Positions 1 to 13,745 are shown, numbered from the stretch's first letter. The stretch: 64,000 nucleotides of DNA from Magnetococcales bacterium (GCA_015231375.1 JADGBT010000001.1:1-64000); one strand, 5' to 3'. Notes: generated by a model not told the origin, from the letters alone. Numbers and translations are program-made.

Positions 1-2
1 TG

Positions 3-1088
3 CAACGCAAGGGCGTGCGGCTTTCGGTGCCAACTTTGTTCAAATCGGCTTTCAAAAATCAGGCCTTGAAAAGCAATTTCGGATTTGAAGCCGCAATGGA
101 TGATGATGTGAAATACAATGTCCGCATCACTGCGGGGGAAGAATACCAGTCTTTGCGTTTTTTTAGTGAAGAGATTCTGCATGAGTCGGTCAGTTATCTG
201 GGACGCAGCAATCGTGGCATCAAGCTGCTTGGGGTTGAAAAAGAACGTGCGGACGTAGACCCTGAGCGTGGTTTGTGGGACCGGTTCCAAGAGGTCATCG
301 ATGTTCCCCCCGAATTGTCAGCCCAATTGAACACCCTGGCCAAATTTTGTATCTATGCTCCTCAGACCTCGTTTTTGCGGGGTGTGGAAATCGAATCCTT
401 GCCTGTGAAACCTGTTGGATTGTTGGGCGGGGGATTGCCTCAGGCGGCTTTGACGGTTTTGAACCAAATTCATAAGATGAAAGATCGCGCTTCTCTTATG
501 GATGATGTCCTTAGATTGATTTGGATGCCTGGATGGGCTAGTGCTTTTACTGTAAAACAATCTCTTGCGGATCAGGTCTCTTCTCAGGTCAAAACAGGAA
601 ATGAAACGTTGTATTTCAAAGATCGTTTCATGAAAGGCAAACGAGACACACTGTCCGCTTATGACAGCAGCGAAGGTACACTTTTTTTGTTGTTTCTGGC
701 TGTAGTGCTGTTGCATGCGGAAGCCCCCAAGATCTTTGCCCTCGACAATGTGGACAATGCCTTGAATCCGTCGGCCACACGGGCATTTCTGGAAAAATTG
801 ATCGCCGTAACCTGCGAAAAGAGATTCCAGGCAAGCGGCATCGGACCGCAACAGGTTTTTCTCACCAGTCACAATCCCACCTCGTTGGATGCGTTTGACC
901 TGTTCAATGAAGAACAACGCATTTTCGTGGTCAGTCGTGAGCCACGTACCGGTTTCACGAAAATCGAGCGGTTGCAGCCCCGTCCGGGTATGACGCCGGA
1001 AGAGTGGATCGAAATCGCGCGTGGCAAGAATCTGTCGGAAATGTGGATCAGTGGTTTGATCCCCAATGCCTTGGGATCGTCCCTGTGA
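3..1088 (+). CDS. AAA-family (ABC/SMC-like) ATPase, C-terminal part; cut by left edge
   Basis: The reading frame is open to the window edge, so the N-terminus with the Walker A loop lies upstream; 361 residues are visible. The visible part has an ABC-signature-like segment (YDSSEGTLFLLFLAVVLL), a Walker B-like strand ending in ALDNVDNALNP, and a switch-like histidine (FLTSHNPT). These mark the second half of an AAA_21/RecF-like ATPase of the kind seen in OLD, PARIS and similar defence or DNA-repair systems. The downstream TOPRIM gene overlaps it by 4 nt, so the two are probably co-translated partners. G+C is visibly lower than in neighbouring genes, which suggests transfer. The exact family cannot be named without the N-terminus. 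Confidence 0.8.
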   Translation, partial: QRKGVRLSVPTLFKSAFKNQALKSNFGFEAAMDDDVKYNVRITAGEEYQSLRFFSEEILHESVSYLGRSNRGIKLLGVEKERADVDPERGLWDRFQEVIDVPPELSAQLNTLAKFCIYAPQTSFLRGVEIESLPVKPVGLLGGGLPQAALTVLNQIHKMKDRASLMDDVLRLIWMPGWASAFTVKQSLADQVSSQVKTGNETLYFKDRFMKGKRDTLSAYDSSEGTLFLLFLAVVLLHAEAPKIFALDNVDNALNPSATRAFLEKLIAVTCEKRFQASGIGPQQVFLTSHNPTSLDAFDLFNEEQRIFVVSREPRTGFTKIERLQPRPGMTPEEWIEIARGKNLSEMWISGLIPNALGSSL

Positions 1089-1792
1089 ACCCCAAACGTA
1101 TTGGCATGGTCACCGAAGGCCCCACCGATCAGGTGGTGTTGAAGATCTTGCTGCCTGCGGCTTTGGGCGGACATGGGGCGCGTGATTTTGTCAATATCCA
1201 GCCAAATCCGGATAATACGAGCGCGGGAGGTGGTCAGGAGGGTGGGTGGCGACTGGTATACAAATGGTGTCTTGCCAATCCACCGGCACTGCGGCGGCAG
1301 AGGTTTTCGGAAGGAGGGCTGTTTGCCACCTCCTTGCCCCTTGATGGTTTTCTGGTCCATCTGGATGCGGATATTTGTGAAAAATTGCAAAAAATGACAA
1401 GAGTCCGGTCGGATGATTTTGATCTGGCCACGCCCGCAGGTCGTGGTCAATACATCGAGGCTGTCTTGACCGATTGGTTGTGGCCTGACGGCATGGATTC
1501 ACAAGACCGTCCATGGACCTTCCTCGCGCCAGCAGTGGAGGCGGTGGAAAGTTGGCTGCTGGCCGGTTTGACTGAGGATATGGTACCCGAAGCCCGCAAG
1601 AATCCGGGTTTGGTTTTGCTGGAGTGGGATTGCAAGGAAAGGAGGCGTCCGGTTCCGGACAAGGCCAAAGGTATTTCAAAACATTCCGACCGCTATGAGG
1701 AATTTTCCAGGCGCGCGGCTGCCAACATGGACAGAATTCTCCACTATTGTCCTCATTTTGCGGCATTGACTCAAAAAATCGCGGCTTTTTGA
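1085..1792 (+). CDS. TOPRIM-domain protein (DUF4276/OLD-nuclease-like), partner of the upstream ATPase
   Basis: The 235-residue frame is taken from GTG at 1085, which overlaps the ATPase stop as GTGA; an upstream ATG at 1004 would overlap the ATPase by 85 nt and add residues before the domain. It opens directly with a TOPRIM-type strand and acidic loop (RIGMVTEGPTDQVVLKILL). A second acidic motif is seen in GFLVHLDADIC, and a helix with EAVESWLLAGL recalls DUF4276/OLD TOPRIM proteins. In such families the acidic residues bind metal for nuclease or related activity. ATPase-TOPRIM pairing is typical of anti-phage modules such as PARIS, Gabija and OLD, but this pair is not assigned to any of them. 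It ends convergently with the next gene. Confidence 0.75.
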   Translation: MNPKRIGMVTEGPTDQVVLKILLPAALGGHGARDFVNIQPNPDNTSAGGGQEGGWRLVYKWCLANPPALRRQRFSEGGLFATSLPLDGFLVHLDADICEKLQKMTRVRSDDFDLATPAGRGQYIEAVLTDWLWPDGMDSQDRPWTFLAPAVEAVESWLLAGLTEDMVPEARKNPGLVLLEWDCKERRRPVPDKAKGISKHSDRYEEFSRRAAANMDRILHYCPHFAALTQKIAAF

Positions 1793-1866
1793 ATTTGGCC
1801 GAATCCCGATGCCCATGGGTCTCATCCCGGCCAGACAAAACCGGGAATCGATCCATTCAAACTCAC

Positions 1867-3054
1867 TTACGACAGCTCATCCATCCCGATCCAGCGGCCT
1901 GAGGGCATGTTCCGGAAGGGATTCCGGGGGGAGTCTTCCCGTGTGCTGGTCAAATGGCGGGTGTGGGCGGATTTCTGTCGGGGGGTGAGGGCGCTTTTGA
2001 CCCCGCGCCAGACCGTGAAGGAGTCGTCGCCGTCGAACTCTTCCGCCTCTCCCAGATGTTCTTTCAGCAAGGTGCCGTAATCCATGAAGCGGTTGCCCAC
2101 CAGCCACAAGGTTCCCCCCGGAGCCAGCAGGGCGGCGGCGGAGGCGAGAAAGTTCAAGGTGGCGTCGTGATCGGTGCGCACCCCGCGATGAAACGGGGGA
2201 TTGGTGACGATGGCGTCGAAGCGTTGTTTGCCCAGCAGTGGACCGATGCCGTCTTCGGTGATCACCTCGCAGCGGTCGCTCAACCCGTTGATCTCCACGG
2301 TGCGTCGGGCGCAGGCGGTGGCGGTGATCAGATCGTCGCTCAAGGTGACGCGGGTTTCCGGGAAACGTTGGGCCAGGGTGGTCCCCAGCACGCCGGAACC
2401 GCACCCCCAATCCAGAACGCGGGCGCCGGGGGCTTCGCGGAGGGCGTCGAGCAACAACAGCGTGGCCGCGTCGATGGCGCGCCAGGAGAAGATTCCCGGC
2501 TTGACCGCGAGGCGCAGACCGTCATGCTTGATATAGGCAAAACCGTCGGCTTCGGGGCGGAAGGGGGCGGATTGGCCTTTTTCCGGCAGGGATCGGCTCT
2601 CCGGGGTGAGGGTATGCAGCCGCAGATGACCTTTGCACAAGGCGGTTTCGGTGTCGGAAAAACGTTTGGCCAGGGAACGGATGCCCGATTCCCGTTCGCC
2701 GAACAGCCACAGCCGTCCTTCGGGGGCGAGGGCGGCCAGGGCGGTCTCGATGGCCAGTCGGGCCGCCTCCCGACCCTGGGGCAGCTCCATCAGCAGGTGT
2801 TCCGAAGGTTCCCCGGCGGTGGGACGGTCGTCGAGCTTGACGGTCAGACCCGGATGGTGGTGCCGGATGGCGTCGGCCAGTGAGGCCCGCGCCGCCACCA
2901 CGGTGCCGCGAAATCCCGCCTCTCGCAGGGGGTCCAGGGGCGAGGGCGGCTCGGTGGACCAGTGGATCAGATGGACATGGCTCAACCGGGCGACCGGGCA
3001 GACTTCGGACAATCCCGAAAAGAAACGATGGATGGAGCGGGGATCGGGCAGCAC
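1867..3054 (-). CDS. Class I SAM-dependent methyltransferase, RsmC/RlmG-like (16S/23S rRNA guanine-N2)
   Basis: The protein has a diverged N-terminal half followed by a Rossmann methyltransferase domain. The SAM-binding loop is VLDWGCGSGVLG and the catalytic motif is NPPFHRG, the N-P-P-F signature of rRNA guanine-N2 methyltransferases such as RsmC (G1207 of 16S rRNA). A two-domain layout and about 395 residues fit that family, slightly long. The open frame continues upstream to 3480 inside the next gene, but that part is arginine/histidine-rich shadow sequence. I therefore start at GTG 3054, before LPDPRSIHRFF, although its ribosome-binding site is weak. It lies 56 nt downstream of the flavin oxidoreductase gene and may be co-transcribed. 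RsmC and RlmG cannot be separated by eye. Confidence 0.8.
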   Translation of the reverse strand: MLPDPRSIHRFFSGLSEVCPVARLSHVHLIHWSTEPPSPLDPLREAGFRGTVVAARASLADAIRHHHPGLTVKLDDRPTAGEPSEHLLMELPQGREAARLAIETALAALAPEGRLWLFGERESGIRSLAKRFSDTETALCKGHLRLHTLTPESRSLPEKGQSAPFRPEADGFAYIKHDGLRLAVKPGIFSWRAIDAATLLLLDALREAPGARVLDWGCGSGVLGTTLAQRFPETRVTLSDDLITATACARRTVEINGLSDRCEVITEDGIGPLLGKQRFDAIVTNPPFHRGVRTDHDATLNFLASAAALLAPGGTLWLVGNRFMDYGTLLKEHLGEAEEFDGDDSFTVWRGVKSALTPRQKSAHTRHLTSTREDSPRNPFRNMPSGRWIGMDELS

Positions 3055-3110
3055 GGTCGGGTTTCCAGTGTGTTTTGAGTGCGTTGAGTGTCGGGTATCG
3101 GGTGGTCGTA

Positions 3111-4244
3111 TCAACCGGGAATCGGCATGGGACGTACCGGAATGCCGTGCAGCAACTCCTGGAAGATCTCTTTCACGGAGACGATGCCGGTGTGGCGCGT
3201 GGCGTTGGAACCGGTGAAGACCAGACCGTTTTCCATGTCGCCCTGCTGGGCGCGGTGCAAAGCCAGGGCGATGCAGAAGGTCTCCTTCTCCTCCCGGCAG
3301 CGGCAGGCTTCCAGACAGGTGGCGATGCAGTGGGTGGCCACTTCGCCGCCCCGCAGCAAGGTGTTGGTGAAACTGGTTTTCAGAGCGCGTCCCGGCAGTC
3401 CCGCCGGAGAGTCCACGATCACCACATCCCCTTCCTTGGCGTCGATGAAGGCCTGTTTGAAATGGTCGTGGGCGTCGCATTCATGGGTGCAGATGAAACG
3501 ACTGGCCATCTGCACCCCTTTGGCCCCGAGGGCGAGGGCGTGATCGATGTCGTGGCGGTCCCACACCCCGCCGGCGGTGATGATGGGGATTTCGTCGGCA
3601 TATTCGCTGCGCGACCATTCCGCCAGTTCCGGCACCACGGTATCGGTATCGTACTCTTTGGCGAAGAGTTGGCTGGCGGTCTTGACCCCCAGGTGTCCGC
3701 CGGCCCGGTTGGGGTCTTCGAACACCATGGCGTCGGGCAGGCGTTTGTAGAGCTTGTGCCAGCGTTTGGCCAGCAGTTTGGCGGCCCGCAGGGAGGAGAT
3801 GATGGGAACCAGGGCGGTTTTGGGATTGGAGGTGGCGAATTCCGGCAGACGCAGGGGCAGTCCGGCCCCGGAGACGATCATTTGTGCGCCGTTTTCCACC
3901 GAGGTGCGCACCATGGCCTCGAAGTCGCGGATGGCCACCATGCAATTGACGCCGATGATGCCGTTTGGACTCAAGGCGCGGGCGGTTTCCAGCTCTTCGA
4001 TCAGGGCCTTGACGTTGGCGCGGTAGTAGTCCTTGCCTTTTTCATAGTAGCGTGAGGCCAGGGAGAGGGCCACGGCGGCGATGATGCCGACGCCGCCTTC
4101 GTTGGCCACGGCGGCGGCCAAGCGATGGGCTGAAACCCGTACTCCCATGCCGCCTTGCAGAATGGGCACCGGAATGGTGTACTCGCCGATGCGCAGGGGC
4201 GGCAGGGGCGGCAGGGTCGAGGGGGCATCGATCTGGGTGGTCAT
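3111..4244 (-). CDS. NAD(P)H-dependent flavin oxidoreductase, nitronate monooxygenase (2-nitropropane dioxygenase) family
   Basis: This is a 377-residue FMN TIM-barrel protein. It starts with IPVPILQGGMGVRVS, the family's N-terminal substrate/FMN strand. Further marks are a glycine-rich GVGII strand, FEDPNRAGGHLG as the counterpart of the AGGH motif, and the phosphate-binding segment IITAGGVWDRHDIDHALALGAKGVQMASRF. The C-terminal part has a cysteine-rich stretch (CIATCLEACRCREE), which is unusual for simple nitronate monooxygenases and suggests a subfamily with another substrate. The true reaction is unknown. A second barrel protein of this superfamily lies at 35848-36834. Confidence 0.85.
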   Translation of the reverse strand: MTTQIDAPSTLPPLPPLRIGEYTIPVPILQGGMGVRVSAHRLAAAVANEGGVGIIAAVALSLASRYYEKGKDYYRANVKALIEELETARALSPNGIIGVNCMVAIRDFEAMVRTSVENGAQMIVSGAGLPLRLPEFATSNPKTALVPIISSLRAAKLLAKRWHKLYKRLPDAMVFEDPNRAGGHLGVKTASQLFAKEYDTDTVVPELAEWSRSEYADEIPIITAGGVWDRHDIDHALALGAKGVQMASRFICTHECDAHDHFKQAFIDAKEGDVVIVDSPAGLPGRALKTSFTNTLLRGGEVATHCIATCLEACRCREEKETFCIALALHRAQQGDMENGLVFTGSNATRHTGIVSVKEIFQELLHGIPVRPMPIPG

Positions 4245-4306
4245 GAAACGAGCTTCCTAAAGAACGGAGTTGTCTGGCGCCATCGACCCGCACAACAGAA
4301 CCGGGA

Positions 4307-5353
4307 TCATGCCCAGGTGGCCCAATCGGGCTTTTGCGCCGTGACCTGGAGCGGGCCTATGGTGAACGCCCGATCCTGTTCCACGTCGCTCGGGTGGAGG
4401 ATCCCCAAACCGATCCGTTCCCCGGTGCCCGGCGTGACGCTGGTGAGCACTCCGGTCTCCTTGCCGCTGGGCAGGAGAATCGGGGTTCCTGGCGTCACGA
4501 TTTCACCGGCGGACAGCATGAGGGAATAGACCCGTTTTTTCAAGGTGCCGCGATGATGGGTGCGTGCCGTGGTCTCTTGTCCCACGTAGCACCCTTTGGC
4601 AAAATCGACCCCGTTCATCTCCAGCAGACCGCTTTCCAGAGGCAGACTGACTTCGGGGATGAATTCGTTGCCGCCCCGGGGCAGGGCCAGACGGATGCGA
4701 TACTCTTCCCAGGCGGCGAATCCGGCGGGTGGAATGCGTTTGACCAGCCGTTCCCACCAGGCGCTCACGGCGGAGGCCGGGACCAGCAGACGCCAGCCGA
4801 AACCGGCGTGACGCGGATCCCGCCACAGGCGGATGCCGGATTCCGGGGAGAGGGTTTCGCCCAGGGGGGCGTCGAGGATGGGGAATTCGGGAAAAATGCC
4901 CTGCAACACCTGGGAGGACTCCGGACCGGCGATGCCGAGCATGGCCAGGGTGGACTCCACCTCGATGCGGATTTTGGCCCGCAGGATGAATGGGCTCAAG
5001 CGTTGGGCCAGGGGGGTGGCGGATCCGGGTTCGGTGATCAGCAGCAGACGGTCGGCGTCGCGCAGCAGGGTGAAATCCCACAAAAAACGTCCCTGGGGCG
5101 TGAGATGGGCGGAATAGACGCTTTTTTGCGGGGTGACTTTCTTGACCTGATTGGTGATCAGTCCCCCCAGGAAGTCGTTCACGTTCTCGCCGGAGATGGC
5201 GACCGTTTCGTGATGGCTGAAGTCCACCAAAGCGACATCGGTCAACAGGGCGCGGCTTTCGGCGGTCGGATCGCCGAAATGGTGGGGAACCGGTTTGGAG
5301 CGGTCTGAACTCCATGGGATGCGCGTGCCGAAGTGGGATTCAAGCCGACTCAT
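4307..5353 (-). CDS. ygfZ: YgfZ/GcvT-domain folate-binding protein (Fe-S cluster assembly/repair)
   Basis: The protein has 348 residues and belongs to the GcvT-like folate-binding family. The diagnostic YgfZ signature is complete: FAKGCYVGQETTAR matches K-G-C-[FY]-x-G-Q-E. In E. coli YgfZ uses tetrahydrofolate and the motif cysteine to maintain certain Fe-S enzymes. I chose ATG 5353 because AAGGAG lies 6 nt upstream; the longer frame to 5422 has no such site. It is divergent from thiC, whose product is a [4Fe-4S] enzyme, with a 127-nt gap, so a shared promoter region and a functional link are plausible inferences. Confidence 0.92.
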   Translation of the reverse strand: MSRLESHFGTRIPWSSDRSKPVPHHFGDPTAESRALLTDVALVDFSHHETVAISGENVNDFLGGLITNQVKKVTPQKSVYSAHLTPQGRFLWDFTLLRDADRLLLITEPGSATPLAQRLSPFILRAKIRIEVESTLAMLGIAGPESSQVLQGIFPEFPILDAPLGETLSPESGIRLWRDPRHAGFGWRLLVPASAVSAWWERLVKRIPPAGFAAWEEYRIRLALPRGGNEFIPEVSLPLESGLLEMNGVDFAKGCYVGQETTARTHHRGTLKKRVYSLMLSAGEIVTPGTPILLPSGKETGVLTSVTPGTGERIGLGILHPSDVEQDRAFTIGPLQVTAQKPDWATWA

Positions 5354-5369
5354 GGAAAACTCCTTGTGA

Positions 5370-6869
<1,500 letters not shown>

Positions 6870-6902
6870 TCCGTCTTTCATCGTTGAGAAAAAAGAGGAG
6901 GT

Positions 6903-6922
6903 CTGGGGGATTCCTCCCCCAG
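6903..6922 (+). terminator. Dispersed hairpin, copy 1 (after thiC)
   Basis: A 20-nt perfect hairpin, CTGGGGGATTCCTCCCCCAG, has an 8-bp stem and a TTCC loop. An A-rich tract (TTGAGAAAAAAGAGGAGG) precedes it and a T-rich tract (TTTTGATTTTTTT) follows. This is an intrinsic-terminator layout. It is the same element found at 22067, 22450, 46344 and 46446. Confidence 0.8.
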
Positions 6923-6926
6923 GCTT

Positions 6927-7979
6927 TTGATTTTTTTGCCCACTCCGATTCCCCTTTCCCGTCCGGATCTCTCTTGCGACGACGCCCGCGCCGTTCTGGA
7001 GCAGCTCGCCCGCGCCCCTTTTCGGGATGTCGAGGCGTTGCGGCGCTGGGAAGGGATGTGGGAATCCGTGTGGCAGCGGCGTGCTGTGGCGTTCGCCGAT
7101 CATGGCGAGGCGTGGCGGCTGCTGGGGGAGCTGCTCGGTTGGCGGGCGGGCGATGTGCTGGTGGTGGACGCGTTGCTGGATCCGGTGTGGCGGGAGGCGG
7201 TGCGGGGGTGCTGGTGGCACGAGGCGGTGCGGGATGTGGAGCCGGAAAGCGGTCGGGCCGTGGGGGCGCCGTTTGGGCCGGTGGCCGGGGGCATGGTGCG
7301 GGGAGAGGTGATCCGGCACGCCTGCGGGTGGCCTGTGGATCTGCCGTCCGGGGAGGATGGGACGTGGGTGGCGGAAGAGATTTCCTCGGTGGTGCGGCCA
7401 TGGCCGGGGGTGGGTCGGGGGGCGGTGCAACTGGTGGATCTGTCCGGATCCGGACTGCTGCCGGTGGGGACGGGGTGTGTGCTGCTGTCCACGGATGGGG
7501 AACTGGTGGCCGCTTTGGCCCACAGGCGACGCCATCTTCCGAGCGCTGCCGCCTGCGCCCTGGGATGCGCCCTGCTGACGACGCTTCCCGGTCGTCTGGA
7601 GCGGCGTCGGCAGTTGGCCGGGCGTTATCGCGCGTGGTTGCGGCTGGCCGGATGGGCGACCATGCCCCGGGATCCCCCCTCGGGTCGGGAGTGGGCGCTT
7701 TTTTGTCTGGCCATGCGGACCGAGGAGAGTCGCATCGCTTTGGCGGATTTCTTGCGGCGCGCCGACATCGGTTGTGGTGCGCCGGTGTGGTTTCATCCGG
7801 TCACGGATTCCCGGCATGATTTGTCGGGGCTGAAGCGGTTTCTGGGGCATGCTCTGGCTCTGCCCTTGTACGCCGCGCTGTCCGATGCCGAGTGCAAGCG
7901 GATCGTCAACCGGATCCATCGCTGGGTGGATCGTCAGCCGGTGCCTGGTTTTTCAGGGGGAAAGTTGATTATGAAATAG
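6927..7979 (+). CDS. Degenerate DegT/DnrJ/EryC1/StrS-family (PLP fold) protein, apparently without the catalytic lysine
   Basis: The 350-residue protein begins PIPLSRPDLSCDDARAVLEQL, matching the N-terminal signature of sugar aminotransferases of the DegT family. It ends with ALALPLYAALSDAECKRIVNRI, the usual family C-terminus. The middle is diverged. The cofactor-phosphate segment reads FADHGEAWRLL where S/T-G-T-A-A-L is expected, the usual E-D-A motif reads VAEEISS, and the strand that should carry the PLP lysine reads VDLSGSGLLPVGTGCVLL. I see no lysine at that place. It may be a pseudoenzyme or a structural homologue. The start is uncertain: TTG 6927 or TTG 6936 lies in the T-tract of the upstream hairpin, and no good ribosome-binding site is visible. 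Confidence 0.7.
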   Translation: MIFLPTPIPLSRPDLSCDDARAVLEQLARAPFRDVEALRRWEGMWESVWQRRAVAFADHGEAWRLLGELLGWRAGDVLVVDALLDPVWREAVRGCWWHEAVRDVEPESGRAVGAPFGPVAGGMVRGEVIRHACGWPVDLPSGEDGTWVAEEISSVVRPWPGVGRGAVQLVDLSGSGLLPVGTGCVLLSTDGELVAALAHRRRHLPSAAACALGCALLTTLPGRLERRRQLAGRYRAWLRLAGWATMPRDPPSGREWALFCLAMRTEESRIALADFLRRADIGCGAPVWFHPVTDSRHDLSGLKRFLGHALALPLYAALSDAECKRIVNRIHRWVDRQPVPGFSGGKLIMK

Positions 7980-8232
7980 GCAGGTCGGATTGGACGATTG
8001 TATAAACAATCAGCAGTCTATGAACGCTTGTTGGTATTTTTTATTTCTTTGCTTTTTGATTGTAATCTTCTATGTATCATGACAGCCTGTTCTGAGTTCT
8101 TGTCATCCTGTCATCCATTCATGAAATTGTTTTTTGGCTCGGGTCGGGAATGGTGCGGATCCTGCTGGAGAGGGGGGAAGACCGATTCATACCGATGATA
8201 TCAACTATTTATATGAGCCGATAAGGCACATC
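7980..8232. other. AT-rich intergenic region upstream of the EAL gene
   Basis: This 253-nt stretch is clearly richer in A+T than its surroundings, especially 8035-8085 and 8195-8215. It probably holds the promoter of the EAL gene. I could not identify a convincing -35/-10 pair, operator or RNA element. Confidence 0.4.
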
Positions 8233-11809
<3,577 letters not shown>

Positions 11810-11904
11810 GCTGCGCCGGATTCGTGTTAAACTGATTTTTTGGCGGGCAGAATCCTCGTGTCTTTGACGGTGAGGAGGGATCCGGTCGATTTCGATCTTT
11901 GGAA

Positions 11905-11938
11905 AAACCGTCGCGATCCATTAAACTGGTGACGGTTT
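11905..11938 (+). other. Stem-loop in the ligA-nadE intergenic region
   Basis: AAACCGTC at 11905-11912 pairs with GACGGTTT at 11931-11938 across an 18-nt loop. It lies in the 169-nt gap between ligA and nadE. It could be a terminator or a leader structure; the following T-run is short. Confidence 0.4.
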
Positions 11939-11978
11939 GTTGCATTAAACGACTTTCACCAGCCTGGGAACTCCAACC

Positions 11979-13628
11979 ATGCGATCCCTGATAGCCCTGG
12001 CCCAGATCAATCCCCATGTGGGAGCCTTGGAAAAGAATCTGGACACCATGATCCGTCATGCGCGCCGCGCCGCCGAGGCCGGGGCGCGTCTGGTGGTGTT
12101 CCCGGAACTGGCCCTGACCGGTTATCCTCCAGAGGATCTGTTGCACAAGCCCGTGTTTCTCGACCGCTTGCGGGAGATGGAACGGCGCTGGCACCGGGCG
12201 TTGGGGGAGTTGGCCATCGACGCGGTGTACGGATCGATCCGGCAGGGCGCTCAGGGATGGATCAATGCCGGGGTTTATGTGACCGGGGGGCGGGAGGAGG
12301 GTTTCGCGGGCAAGCGCTGGTTGCCCAACTTCGGGGTTTTCGACGAGCAACGCTATTTCGAGCCGTATCGCACGGTGCGGGCTTTTTCTTTCGGCGGAAT
12401 GCCGTTTGGCGTCACCATCTGCGAGGATCTGTGGCGTTCGGGGGATCCGGTGGCCAGTCTGGCCCGCACCGAGGCCTCTTTTCTGATCAACATCAACGCG
12501 TCGCCCTATCACATCCGCAAGCAGCGGGAACGCGAGCAGGTCGCCTGGCATCGGATCGTGGAAAGCGGTCTGCCGGTGGTGTATGTGAACATGGTGGGCG
12601 GACAGGATGAACTGGTCTTCGACGGCGGATCCTTTGCCATGAACCGTTCCGGGGAGGTGGCGGTGCGGGCGTCCGGTTTTCAGGAGGAGTTGACGCTGCT
12701 GGCCGTGTGCCGGGAGCCGGGGGGCATGGTGCGCTTCGAGCCGGGGGAGGTGGGCGGCGAGTTGGAGGAGGAGGCGGAGATCTATCGGGCCTTGACCTTG
12801 GGGCTTGGGGATTATGTGGCCAAGAACGGATTCCGCTCCGTGGTGCTGGGGCTGTCCGGGGGGATCGATTCGGCCCTGACCGCCGCCATTTGCGTCGATG
12901 CGTTGGGCGCCGAACGGGTCCACGCCTTGATGATGCCCTCCGATTATACCTCGCAGGCCAGTCTGGAGGATGCCGCCACGATTGCCCAACGGTTGGGAAT
13001 CGGGTTGGAAACCGTGGCCATCGGACCGATGTTCGACGCCTTCCGGCGGCAGTTGGCGCCGGTGTTCGCCGGACTGGCGGAAGACACCACCGAAGAGAAT
13101 CTCCAGTCGCGCATTCGCGGTACCTTGCTGATGGCCTTGGCCAACAAGAAGGGGGGCATGGTGGTGACCACGGGCAACAAAAGCGAGGTGAGCGTGGGAT
13201 ACGCCACCTTGTATGGCGACATGGCCGGGGGGTATTCGGTGCTCAAGGATCTGCTCAAGGAGCGGGTTTACGCCCTCACCCGGGCGCGCAACCGCTGGGC
13301 CGAGGCCAAGGGAGCGTTGTCTCCCATTCCGGAGCGGGTGCTGGAGCGGGCCCCTTCGGCGGAGTTGCGTCCGGATCAGAAAGACGAGGACTCCTTGCCG
13401 CCCTACCCGGTTTTGGACCGGATCTTGGAGCTGTACGTGGAGCGGGAGCAGGGACTGGAAGAGATCGTGGCTTGTGGCATCGATCCGGAGACGGCCATCC
13501 GGGTGATGCGTCTGGTGGATGGCAACGAATACAAACGGCGCCAGGCCGCCCCCGGCGTGCGGGTGACGCGTCGCGCTTTCGGCAAGGATCGGCGTTATCC
13601 CATCACCAACGGATTTCGGGTCTCATGA
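11979..13628 (+). CDS. nadE: Glutamine-dependent NAD+ synthetase
   Basis: NadE makes NAD+ from deamido-NAD+ with ammonia released from glutamine. The 549-residue protein has an N-terminal nitrilase-type glutaminase domain with the catalytic triad in FPELALTGYPPEDL (Glu), AGKRWLPNFGVFDEQRYF (Lys) and VTICEDLW (Cys). A C-terminal synthetase domain has the pyrophosphatase-type loop LGLSGGIDSALTAA. The end, RRAFGKDRRYPITNGFR, is typical of the family. The last 15 codons lie in the first unit of a 57-bp tandem triplication. The stop overlaps an ATG (ATGA at 13625), which was probably the original start of the next gene. ligA upstream produces an NAD+-using enzyme, but 169 nt separate the two. Confidence 0.96.
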   Translation: MRSLIALAQINPHVGALEKNLDTMIRHARRAAEAGARLVVFPELALTGYPPEDLLHKPVFLDRLREMERRWHRALGELAIDAVYGSIRQGAQGWINAGVYVTGGREEGFAGKRWLPNFGVFDEQRYFEPYRTVRAFSFGGMPFGVTICEDLWRSGDPVASLARTEASFLININASPYHIRKQREREQVAWHRIVESGLPVVYVNMVGGQDELVFDGGSFAMNRSGEVAVRASGFQEELTLLAVCREPGGMVRFEPGEVGGELEEEAEIYRALTLGLGDYVAKNGFRSVVLGLSGGIDSALTAAICVDALGAERVHALMMPSDYTSQASLEDAATIAQRLGIGLETVAIGPMFDAFRRQLAPVFAGLAEDTTEENLQSRIRGTLLMALANKKGGMVVTTGNKSEVSVGYATLYGDMAGGYSVLKDLLKERVYALTRARNRWAEAKGALSPIPERVLERAPSAELRPDQKDEDSLPPYPVLDRILELYVEREQGLEEIVACGIDPETAIRVMRLVDGNEYKRRQAAPGVRVTRRAFGKDRRYPITNGFRVS

Positions 13629-13745
13629 GGTGCTTTCGGTCAGGATCGGCGTTATCCCATCACCAACGGATTTCGGGTCTCATGAGGTGCTTTCGGTCAG
13701 GATCGGCGTTATCCCATCACCAACGGATTTCGGGTCTCATGAGGT
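13585..13745 (+). repeat. 57-bp tandem triplication across the nadE/lipoprotein gene junction
   Basis: Units begin at 13585, 13642 and 13699. The first two are 57 bp; the third diverges after 13745. Copies are essentially identical apart from the first bases bordering unit 1. Each contains the end of nadE and a TCATGAGGT overlap box. Since 57 is a multiple of three, frames are preserved. It looks like a recent slippage or recombination event that duplicated a stop/start overlap. Confidence 0.97.
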
